A stretch of 31,078 nt of DNA, taken from CAYOHY01 sp964403885. GTDB taxonomy: Bacteria > Actinomycetota > Coriobacteriia > Anaerosomatales > PHET01. A program made the position numbers and the translations under genes. The notes below the pieces were generated by a model. That model searched no databases, was not told the origin of the DNA, and saw only the letters and a program-made list of their open reading frames with translations. Below, one piece after another: positions 14,958 through 21,686 of this stretch (within the stretch, counting starts at the first letter, position 1; every line of letters starts with the position of its first letter). Where the stretch lies: assembly GCA_964403885.1 (NCBI GenBank), contig CAYOHY010000021.1:1-31078 (forward strand). Reading direction: 5' to 3'.

Positions 14958-15104
14958 CTACTTGCCGATCTTGAAGATCTTGGTGCCGCACTCAGGGCAA
15001 AGACCCTGGGTCGCCGGACGACCATTCTTCATGGTGATCTCCTGAGCGTCCTTGATCTCCCTCTTAGACTTGCACTTAACGCAGTAACCTTCCTTGGCAG
15101 CCAT
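14958..15104 (-). CDS. Small zinc-ribbon-like protein, DUF5679 family (48 aa)
   Basis: This 48-residue protein has two Cys pairs, YCVKCKSK near the N-terminus and CPECGTKIF near the C-terminus. Between them are the conserved REIKDAQEIT and KNGRPATQG segments. These match the DUF5679 family of short proteins common in actinobacteria and Chloroflexi, predicted to bind one zinc. The function is unknown; size, charge and ribosomal-protein-like KxGRPA element suggest nucleic-acid binding. It is well supported as a real gene: AAGGAGGTGA lies 6 bp before the ATG, a promoter-like pair is upstream and a strong terminator is downstream. The 5' leader holds a small hairpin (15176-15191). Confidence 0.9.
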   Translation of the reverse strand: MAAKEGYCVKCKSKREIKDAQEITMKNGRPATQGLCPECGTKIFKIGK

Positions 15105-15202
15105 TCGCTGTCACCTCCTTGTGATTTTCGAGCCGTGGGACTTCGTCGTCACACACGGTCGTACTCCCCCGCCAACGAGCATTTGTGCTCGCTTCGTAGG
15201 AG

Positions 15203-15230
15203 AGTCTACACCTGCCGCGCCGTTTGTCAC
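15203..15230 (-). promoter_or_regulatory. Probable promoter of the DUF5679 gene
   Basis: GTGACA (15230-15225) and TAGACT (15208-15203) are separated by 16 bp on the minus strand. This gives a leader of about 90 nt that contains the hairpin CGAGCA-N4-TGCTCG (15176-15191). The -35 overlaps the stop region of the DUF1461 gene. Confidence 0.5.
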
Positions 15231-15883
15231 GCCCGTTCGGCGTGCTGGTTTCGTGCGAGAAACATGCTTGCGAGCCCGTAGAGCGCCGCCATGCCCACCA
15301 CGAGGCCCGCCCACGCCGCCGCCGCGCTCGCCCAGAAGGGCTCCGGGAACAGCTGGATGAGCAGCGAATCGTAGGGGAACGTCCACGTTCCCGCCGAGAA
15401 GAAAAGGCCGTGGAACGCCGTGAAGAACCTGTCGAAGTCGGCAACGGCGAACACGCCCGTGACCAGCGGCAATGCGACCGTCAGTACCGCTCCGATGCGC
15501 AGCGCAGGGGCCATATCGGCGGGCCTTCTGCGCACCACCGCCACGCCGGCCCACACGAACAGGATCGCGCCCAGCAGGAAGGTGAGCAGCCACGCGGCGG
15601 CCAGCAGGTCGTGCACATCGGCAAGGTGTGACACGGCGGCGGCGTCGAATCCGCTGCGGCCATCGACACGAGCGGGAAGCGTTCCGATTCCTTCCACGAC
15701 GAACGCGCGCACCTGCTCGGCGGCTTGCGCGACGCGATCCGCGGCAAGCCCCGACTCCGCGACCAAGGAGAACCGGCCCGACAGTGCGGCGGTGAACCAC
15801 GCGCGCTCCAGCGGCACCAGCGCGATGCCCAGTGCGAACACGGCGAGAACGAGCCCCATGACCCAGTCGAGCAGCCTGCGCAT
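15227..15883 (-). CDS. Integral membrane protein, DUF1461 (TIGR01906-like)
   Basis: This 218-residue protein has four or five predicted transmembrane helices: ~5-25, ~95-118, ~130-150 and ~185-210. A long extracytoplasmic loop follows helix 1 and contains AVSHLADVHDLLAAAW. The pattern ADFDRFFTAFHGLFFSAGTWTFPYDSLLIQLFPEPFW is diagnostic of DUF1461, shared with TIGR01906 proteins in Firmicutes. Conserved Asp, His and Trp residues in this outer loop suggest an enzyme-like site, but the reaction is not established. The start is ATG 15883, one base after the diguanylate cyclase stop; translation is probably coupled. Confidence 0.8.
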   Translation of the reverse strand: MRRLLDWVMGLVLAVFALGIALVPLERAWFTAALSGRFSLVAESGLAADRVAQAAEQVRAFVVEGIGTLPARVDGRSGFDAAAVSHLADVHDLLAAAWLLTFLLGAILFVWAGVAVVRRRPADMAPALRIGAVLTVALPLVTGVFAVADFDRFFTAFHGLFFSAGTWTFPYDSLLIQLFPEPFWASAAAAWAGLVVGMAALYGLASMFLARNQHAERA

Positions 15884-15884
15884 G

Positions 15885-17171
15885 CTACGCCTCGTCGTCG
15901 AGGTCACGCATCGCGCTCGCCGTGATCACCGGATCACAGTCCTCGGCGAGCACGACGGTGTTGCCGCCGCGCTCGATGGCGCACACGAGCGCAGCATCGG
16001 CCTGGTCGAGCAGCCCGTCGACGGTGGTGGCATCGGCGGGCATCGTCGCGACACCGATCGACACGGTCACGCCCGCACCCGCCTCACTCACATCAGCGCA
16101 CGCGGCACGCATGAGTTCGGCGAGCTCGACTGCATCGTGAACGCCCGGGGCGCCTCGCAGGCGCATGTCCTCGGTGTAGAGGATCACGAACTCCTCGCCG
16201 CCAAAGCGCGCGATGACGTTGAGGCTCGATGTCAGATCGCCGGAGGCCGCAAGGGTCGCGCTCATCGACGTGGCAAGCCCCTTGAGCAGGCGGTCGCCGG
16301 CGTCGATGCCAAAGCGGCCGTTGAAATCGCCGAAGCGGTCGATATCGACGAGCATCACGTGGAGCATGCGGTCGTCACGCTGGGCGCGGCGGACCTCTGC
16401 GGCTGCGGCGCGCAAGAAGTACGAGCGCGAATAGAGCTCGGTCGTGGAGTCGACAAGGCTCTGCCCCGAACGCGATGAGATCTCCCGACGGAACTCGCCC
16501 ACGAGCAGCGTCGCGATCCACGCCATGCCCAGGAGCACCGCGACCTGCCATGAGTAGCGCACGGCGACAAAGACCGGGTCGGCGTGAAGCTGCGCCTCGG
16601 CGAAGGGGATGGGCACGTGCGGGATCAGCCCTCCCAGCTCAGCGAACTCGACGATGCCGAGAAGCGCGCAACTGAACAGGCTGTGGAGCCACGCGTCGCG
16701 CGAACGCGGGAGGATGGCGGTGGCCTCGAGGATGAACAGCGCGTACATCGACCAGAACCACGAGTTCACACCGCCCGAGAAGTACACGAGCACGGTGACC
16801 ACGAGCGCGTCGAGCGCAAGCTGCAGGTTGTTCCAGACCGCGATGTTGCCCAAGCGGCGGTAGTTGAGCGCGTAGAACGTGTTGTAGAGGATCACGAAGC
16901 CCAGGGCGCACGCCGGGATCAGCATCAGCTGCGTGAGCTCGGAGACGGGGATGCGAGTGGTGTAGAGCAGGCCTGCGAGCAGCGAGTAGAGCACGAGAAC
17001 GGCGACGACCACCCAGCGGACCCTGACGACGAGCCCCACTCGGCGGATGTTGGCCTGGAGCGCCTCGATGTCGTAGCGCGTAGGTTGCTCGCGCCACGAG
17101 ACCATCAGCGCCCTGCTGAGTCTCTTCCTGAGGCGACTCGGCGTCACGGTATCGCGACTCCTCACACCCAT
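15885..17171 (-). CDS. Membrane-bound diguanylate cyclase (GGEEF)
   Basis: This 428-residue protein has a cytoplasmic N-terminus and about six transmembrane helices (~47-235), then a GGDEF domain. The active-site loop is RFGGEEF, with GGEEF at about 324-328. The metal/substrate region VDIDRFGDFNGRFG keeps the Asp and Asn of the usual motif. The inhibitory RxxD site is absent (SSLN in its place), so product inhibition by that route is not expected. Several positions are atypical: DSTTELYSRSYF instead of DxLTGLxNRRxF, and ADAALVCAIERGGN instead of ADxALYxAKxxGRN. Activity is therefore likely but not certain. The start at ATG 17171 is the longest that avoids the divergent gene; ATG 17105 is an alternative, and neither has a strong ribosome-binding site. 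Confidence 0.85.
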   Translation of the reverse strand: MGVRSRDTVTPSRLRKRLSRALMVSWREQPTRYDIEALQANIRRVGLVVRVRWVVVAVLVLYSLLAGLLYTTRIPVSELTQLMLIPACALGFVILYNTFYALNYRRLGNIAVWNNLQLALDALVVTVLVYFSGGVNSWFWSMYALFILEATAILPRSRDAWLHSLFSCALLGIVEFAELGGLIPHVPIPFAEAQLHADPVFVAVRYSWQVAVLLGMAWIATLLVGEFRREISSRSGQSLVDSTTELYSRSYFLRAAAAEVRRAQRDDRMLHVMLVDIDRFGDFNGRFGIDAGDRLLKGLATSMSATLAASGDLTSSLNVIARFGGEEFVILYTEDMRLRGAPGVHDAVELAELMRAACADVSEAGAGVTVSIGVATMPADATTVDGLLDQADAALVCAIERGGNTVVLAEDCDPVITASAMRDLDDEA

Positions 17172-17281
17172 CGGACCGCACCCCGACCGGGCGCAGCGTG
17201 GATTCGCAGTGTACCTGCGCCGCGCACCCCCCAGCAAATAGCACGCTGAGTCGCGCGCATCGGTCCCGCGCGCGGTCACCG

Positions 17282-17287
17282 TATACT
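17282..17287 (+). promoter_or_regulatory. -10 element of the ccsA-like operon
   Basis: TATACT lies 20 bp before the ATG at 17308, with AGAGGAGG in between. No good -35 is present (ATCGGT at 17 bp), so an activator may be needed. Confidence 0.45.
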
Positions 17288-17307
17288 GACCCCGAGAGGA
17301 GGCGCCG

Positions 17308-18324
17308 ATGAACCCGCCCGACGTGTTCCAGTCGATACAGGAGTTGCTGGGCACGCTCGCCCGTGTGGGCCGAGCGTACGAGGCCGTACTCGTGTTCTCG
17401 GCGTTCCTGCTTCTGGGATTCGCGGTGCTTCCGAGCGTGCGGCGCTGGCGCGGCTGGGCGCTGAGTGTCATGGCGGCGCTGCTTGTCGCCGGCGAGGGAC
17501 TGCTCGTGTGGTTCCACTACCAGCTCTACCAGCTCTCTGCGGTGGTCGATCCGGTGACGGGACAGGTCACGGGGCACGTCGCGGTGCCGCTGTGGGTCGA
17601 GAGCGAGAAGCTGTTCGTCTGGGCGCTCGTGGTGGCGGTGTTGGGCGTGTGCATGCGCGCCCTGCGCGAGGAGCTGCTGCCCGGCGTCATGATCGTGACC
17701 GCGGTGCTTGTTGCCGGTGCGGCGATCCTGGGCAAGCCCTTCACGGCGCCGGTGCCCGGGTTCATCGGGCAGTACTTCGGCTACCTGCAGGCGTTGGGCG
17801 CGGGCGGGCAGATCGCCTCGCAAGCGTTCCAAGGCATGGAGAGCGCCCGGCAGTTCTACTACAACGCCTGGTACATGTGGGTTCATCCGCCGCTGCTCTT
17901 CTTGAGCTACGGCTGTTTCGCGATCTCGTTCGTCGCCACGCTCCTGATGATCGGCGAGCGCCACTCGAGCTATGAGACCGTGTCGTACCGATGGGCGCGA
18001 CTCGGCTATCTGCCGCTCACGCTGGGCATGCTGCTCGGGTTTCCCTGGGCGCTCTCGGCGTGGACCGGTGAGGCGTGGTGGTGGAGCGGCAAGGTCAACA
18101 TGTCGCTCATGATGTGGCTGCTCTACACCGCCGTGCTTCACGCCCGGCTGTACCTGCGGCGTCGCGGCATGTGGCGCATGGTGGCGATCCTGGGCGTGCT
18201 CTCGTTCCTGATCCTCGTGCTCACCTACATCACCACCTACGTGGTGCCCGGCGCACACAGCTACGCCGCCATACCCCAAGCGGTGCGGGTCGCACTGCTC
18301 GCCCTCCAAGGTGGTGCGTCGTAG
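17308..18324 (+). CDS. Cytochrome c biogenesis protein, CcsA/CcmF-like haem handler
   Basis: This 338-residue membrane protein has eight or more predicted helices. The haem-handling hallmark is present: a tryptophan-rich outer segment SAWTGEAWWWSGKVNMSLMM. It lies between two candidate haem-ligand histidines, one in MWVHPPLLFLSYG (about residue 195) and one in VPGAHSYAAIP near the C-terminus. This is the CcsA/CcmF/CcmC superfamily arrangement, which carries haem across the membrane and attaches it to apocytochrome c at CxxCH. No ResB/CcsB partner is in the window. The ATG at 17308 has a strong AGAGGAGG site. It overlaps the next gene by one base (TAGTG). The nearest candidate clients are the CxxCH proteins at 20971-21682. 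Confidence 0.85.
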   Translation: MNPPDVFQSIQELLGTLARVGRAYEAVLVFSAFLLLGFAVLPSVRRWRGWALSVMAALLVAGEGLLVWFHYQLYQLSAVVDPVTGQVTGHVAVPLWVESEKLFVWALVVAVLGVCMRALREELLPGVMIVTAVLVAGAAILGKPFTAPVPGFIGQYFGYLQALGAGGQIASQAFQGMESARQFYYNAWYMWVHPPLLFLSYGCFAISFVATLLMIGERHSSYETVSYRWARLGYLPLTLGMLLGFPWALSAWTGEAWWWSGKVNMSLMMWLLYTAVLHARLYLRRRGMWRMVAILGVLSFLILVLTYITTYVVPGAHSYAAIPQAVRVALLALQGGAS

Positions 18325-18962
18325 TGAGCATCGAAGACATCCGCAGCCGCTCGTGGGACTTCGGCCTGACGATCCTCACCGTGGTGCTGCTCGCCTCACT
18401 GGGGATCCAAAGCTTCATCGGCACGATCTATGTGTGGTGGGCACAGCGCACCATCGCCGACTGGGAGCAGGTGGGCTACGCGGCCTACGTCGCCAAGATG
18501 AACCTCATCGCGGCCCCGCAGCTCGTGTTGCTCGTGGTGGTCATGGGCTTGTGCGTGCCCAAGCGCCTGTTCTCGCGCCGGGTGTTGCTGGGCGTCTCGG
18601 TGGCGATGGTGGCTGCCGGAGTGGTGGCCTACCTGGTGACGGACTCGCTGCCCACCGGGGTCACGGTCTACCTCGCGCTCGCCGGTCTCATCCAGCTCGC
18701 GGTGGTGGTGCTGACCGCGATGGGCGCGAAGGGGCCGAGCTACCTCACCGAGGGCCGGCTCACGCGGCTGGGCTCGGGGCTGTTGCACCTTGGCTTCATC
18801 ATCTTCGCCATCGTGGTGGCCGCGCTTCAGCGTTCGACGCTGATGCTGCCGGTGTTTTGGGTGTCGTCGATCCTCATCGTGGGAGGCACGGCGATGAGCT
18901 TCTGGGCGAACCGGCTCGCGGTGAGACGCGTCGCGCCCATCGAGCACGACATCGAGCTCTAG
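18324..18962 (+). CDS. Unknown integral membrane protein, partner of the CcsA-like protein
   Basis: This 212-residue protein has about six predicted transmembrane helices (starting near 13, 60, 85, 110, 150 and 175) with short loops. No Cys-pair, haem motif or enzyme motif is visible, and the family is not recognised. A TIYVWWAQRTIADWEQVGYAAYVAKMN loop after helix 1 is rich in aromatic residues. The GTG start overlaps the stop of the CcsA-like gene by one base, so the two are co-translated and probably form a complex; a role in haem delivery or cytochrome assembly is an inference from this. The only extracytoplasmic segments are short, so it is not a ResB homologue. Confidence 0.75.
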   Translation: MSIEDIRSRSWDFGLTILTVVLLASLGIQSFIGTIYVWWAQRTIADWEQVGYAAYVAKMNLIAAPQLVLLVVVMGLCVPKRLFSRRVLLGVSVAMVAAGVVAYLVTDSLPTGVTVYLALAGLIQLAVVVLTAMGAKGPSYLTEGRLTRLGSGLLHLGFIIFAIVVAALQRSTLMLPVFWVSSILIVGGTAMSFWANRLAVRRVAPIEHDIEL

Positions 18963-18986
18963 CTTCCACCCTCCGCGCGACCGGAC

Positions 18987-20825
18987 CTACGCCTCGCGCA
19001 CCATCGCTGTGACGAACTCGGCGGTCTTCTCGATGAGCGCCGGATCGCACGCGTCCACCGTGTCGGTCTTCCAGTGCCAGTTCACCGGCAGGCCGTCACC
19101 GCTGAACGCCATGATGCTCATCGCCTTGAACCCACGAGCCAGCGCCGGCGTCGCGTCCGTGGACAGGCCCTTGTAGAGGCGCGGCTTGATGAGCGTCTCC
19201 GTCTCGCGGGACACGCGGCGGGCGAGTCCGGTGAGGCGTGCGCTGGCACGATAGCGGCGCGCCATGCCCTCGCCGCTCGCCCAGTACAGCTGACCGGCAC
19301 CGCAGCCGTCGATGTTGATGATGAGCGCATCACGCATGTCGTCGCCAAAGTCGCGCAGCAGCGCCTGCATGCCCAGCGTGCCCACTTCCTCGGCGCCGGT
19401 AGCGACGAACCAGATCTCCTTCTCCGTGAGCTCGCGGTCGACCGTCTCGGTCACGCGACGACGGATCCTGGCAGCCTCGCTCGCGGCGAACTCGGGGTCC
19501 CCGATGGGGTCGTCGCCGGCCCAGCCGCCCTTCCAGCCCAGTCCTCCGGCCGCATCGTCATCATCGTCGCCGCTGAACTTGTCCCACGAGCCGATGTCCT
19601 TGCCGGCCTTGCGTGCGTCGAACTCCTCGTCCACGCCCAGCCAGCCCTTGACGTCGGCCGGCTCGGCGGACTTGTCCTTCTTGCGGCCCAGGCCGCCAAA
19701 GAGCCCGCGCTTCTTGGCGCGCTCCATCTCACGAAGCTCGTCTTCGCCATAGCCGGCGACATCTGAGGGCAGCACGTCGCCGGAGGGTGCCGAGGGGGCG
19801 TCGTCGAGGTCGTCGGCGGCCCAATCGGACACAGGGCGCGCAGCGGGACGCGGAGCCGGTGCGGGGGCGTCGCCGCCCACCGCCGCGAACTCCACGGTGT
19901 CGAAGTCGAGGATGCCCTGGCCGCGGGACTCCTGAACGGGCTCGGCCCACGAGAAGTCATCCGGGAGCTGGGTGGGCTCGGGGGTGGTAGCCGGGGTATA
20001 GCGCAGCTCGGCGCCGTCGGGGATCACGCCGGCGGCCTCGGCGGCGTCGACGTCGCGACGCAGCGCAGGAAAGCTGCCGGTCACGAGCGACGTCGCGTCG
20101 GGCGCGGGAACGAGGCGCTCCATGACGCCGAGCATCGCCGCGACTCCGGACGCGTTGTCGTTGGCGCCGGCCACGAACGGCATGAACAGCTCTCGATGGA
20201 TGTTGATGATGGTGGGGATCAGCAGGTAGGCCGCCACGACCATGGTCGCGTACCACAGGTACGGATCGAGGGTCTCGAGGAACTTGAACGGCAGCGCCAT
20301 CAACAAGATGAGCACGGGCGTGAGGAACGTGGACCACTTCAGCAGGCCGAAGGTGAGCCCGAAGTTCTTGACCGTTCCGGGCGCGAAGGCGAGCGACGCG
20401 CGCGCGGAGTCGTAGTGAGCCACGATCACGATCTTGCGAAGGCGCTCACCGCGGCGGGCGCGGGGCACGTGGCGTGCGATGACGTTTTGGCTGGGCCCCT
20501 TGGGCATGATGCGCGTCAGGCCCCAGCGGGTGTCGAGGTCGCCCCACAAGAAGAACGCCACGATCGCCGAGAGCGCGAACGCCGGCCACAGGAGGAACGA
20601 CTTGTAGCCCGCGCCAAACGCGCAGAGCATCGTCGTCAGGTGGTACAGCACGTATGCCCACGAGTAGGTGGCAGGCGCGTCGAACTCCTGCATCTCGGTC
20701 TCGAGACCGCGCGCGGCGAAGGTGCGCTCCAGCCACTCGGCTGCGCGATGCTCGGCATCGGTGGTCGCGGGTCGCGGACCGATCTCCTCGGAGAGTGTGC
20801 GTACGTATTCGATGAGCTCGGCCAT
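18987..20825 (-). CDS. M28-family aminopeptidase-like membrane protein with a large inserted region
   Basis: This 612-residue zinc-peptidase fold carries all the metal and catalytic residues of family M28: His137 (AHYDS), Asp223 (NDNASG), Glu479/Glu480 (GAEEVG), Asp506 (NIDGCG) and His584 (NWHWKTDT). Hydrophobic segments at ~54-95 and ~160-208 make it a membrane protein, inserted between the first strand and the metal site. A region at ~240-465 lies between the Asp and Glu motifs; it is Ala/Pro/Asp-rich with basic patches (RGLFGGLGRKKDK) and looks disordered. Such an insertion inside the catalytic domain is unusual. The ATG at 20825 is preferred because GGAGG is 5 bp upstream; ATG 20837 would overlap that site. 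It is transcribed alone, convergent with the ccsA-like operon. Confidence 0.85.
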   Translation of the reverse strand: MAELIEYVRTLSEEIGPRPATTDAEHRAAEWLERTFAARGLETEMQEFDAPATYSWAYVLYHLTTMLCAFGAGYKSFLLWPAFALSAIVAFFLWGDLDTRWGLTRIMPKGPSQNVIARHVPRARRGERLRKIVIVAHYDSARASLAFAPGTVKNFGLTFGLLKWSTFLTPVLILLMALPFKFLETLDPYLWYATMVVAAYLLIPTIINIHRELFMPFVAGANDNASGVAAMLGVMERLVPAPDATSLVTGSFPALRRDVDAAEAAGVIPDGAELRYTPATTPEPTQLPDDFSWAEPVQESRGQGILDFDTVEFAAVGGDAPAPAPRPAARPVSDWAADDLDDAPSAPSGDVLPSDVAGYGEDELREMERAKKRGLFGGLGRKKDKSAEPADVKGWLGVDEEFDARKAGKDIGSWDKFSGDDDDDAAGGLGWKGGWAGDDPIGDPEFAASEAARIRRRVTETVDRELTEKEIWFVATGAEEVGTLGMQALLRDFGDDMRDALIINIDGCGAGQLYWASGEGMARRYRASARLTGLARRVSRETETLIKPRLYKGLSTDATPALARGFKAMSIMAFSGDGLPVNWHWKTDTVDACDPALIEKTAEFVTAMVREA

Positions 20826-20970
20826 CGGTTCCTCCATGACGGCTGGCGTGGCTAACCGGCCCCTCGTGAGCCGTCACTATCGTAGCGCACCCAGCCGACA
20901 AGCGGCCGAGCAGACGCGAGGGCCCGGACTCGGCGTCCGGACCCTCGTGGTCGTGCGGTATGGATATGGG

Positions 20971-21312
20971 CTACCTGCTGTGGCACCCCGAGCACTCGCG
21001 CATCCTGCGACCGCGGTGCTGCTCGGTGAGCACGGGGTCGTCGCTGTGGCAGTTGCAGCCCGGGATGGGGATCACGAACCGCCGCTCGATGGGCTGCGCC
21101 TGGCCCGCTCGGACCATCTGATCGAACTGCTGCTTGATCTGGGGGTCGTTCACGGACCGCGCCATGCCGCCAAAGTTGTACAGCGCCACGCCCACCAGCA
21201 CGAGGCCCACGATTGCGACGCCTGTGCCGATCAGCACCTTCGCCCACAAGGGACGGCGGCGAGGGGGCTCCTCGGTGGTCTCGGGCTGGATCTCAGGCTC
21301 GAACTCGCTCAT
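20971..21312 (-). CDS. Small membrane-anchored candidate cytochrome c (twin B), CxCH plus CxxCH
   Basis: This 113-residue protein has an acidic cytoplasmic N-terminus, a basic PRRR patch, one transmembrane helix (~24-46) and an extracytoplasmic C-terminal domain. The domain holds IPGCNCHSDDP with C86-x-C88-H89, then His99, Met104, and C107-S-G-C110-H111. The second is a standard haem c attachment motif; the first is one residue short of standard. The protein ends two residues later. It is the paralogue of the preceding gene, with the Cys, His and Met residues at the same numbers. The ATG at 21312 follows an AGGAG and is 7 bp after that gene's stop, so it is the last gene of the ygbA-fdx-hcp operon. 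Family not recognised; electron transfer or NO binding is an inference. Confidence 0.8.
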   Translation of the reverse strand: MSEFEPEIQPETTEEPPRRRPLWAKVLIGTGVAIVGLVLVGVALYNFGGMARSVNDPQIKQQFDQMVRAGQAQPIERRFVIPIPGCNCHSDDPVLTEQHRGRRMRECSGCHSR

Positions 21313-21319
21313 TTCGCAT

Positions 21320-21682
21320 CTACTCCTGCCCGGTGGGGACGCCACCGGCATGGCACCCGGCGCACTGGTTCATGCGGTACTCCGAGTGCGACTTCACCAG
21401 TGTGGGGTCGTCGCTGTGGCACACGCAGCCGGGGATCTCGATCGCCAACGGGGTGTTGGGATCGGGCTCCGGAGCCACGGTGCCTACAGCAGACTGCCCG
21501 CCAACCGGTTGCTGGGGGGCGGCCGCCTGGGCGACCTCCCCCGCCGCAACCTCTCCGGACGCCGATCCCGAGGTCGTCGCCACGGTCGCCGACTGAGGCG
21601 TGCCGTACACGTAGACCACTGCGCACGCCACCACCAACGCGGCGGCTACCAGCGCAAGGACGATCAGCGTCCGGTTCTGCAT
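21320..21682 (-). CDS. Small membrane-anchored candidate cytochrome c (twin A), CxCH plus CxxCH
   Basis: This 120-residue protein starts with a short basic n-region and a hydrophobic stretch to ~26, so it is either a signal anchor or, because VVAC ending at Cys20 fits a lipobox, a lipoprotein. A ~55-residue Ala/Gly/Val-rich linker follows. The C-terminal domain has IPGCVCHSDDP with C86-x-C88-H89, His99, Met104 and C107-A-G-C110-H111, then a short tail. Only C107-H111 is a classical haem c motif; C86-H89 has one spacer residue instead of two. The start ATG 21682 is 4 bp after the hcp stop, so it is co-transcribed and probably coupled with hcp. No known family is recognised. Confidence 0.8.
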   Translation of the reverse strand: MQNRTLIVLALVAAALVVACAVVYVYGTPQSATVATTSGSASGEVAAGEVAQAAAPQQPVGGQSAVGTVAPEPDPNTPLAIEIPGCVCHSDDPTLVKSHSEYRMNQCAGCHAGGVPTGQE

Positions 21683-21686
21683 CTGA

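Noticed and set aside
16639..18309. 556-codon minus-strand frame across the diguanylate cyclase N-terminus and the CcsA-like gene
   Set aside because: It is His/Arg/Gln-rich without homology and overlaps two well-supported genes in other frames.
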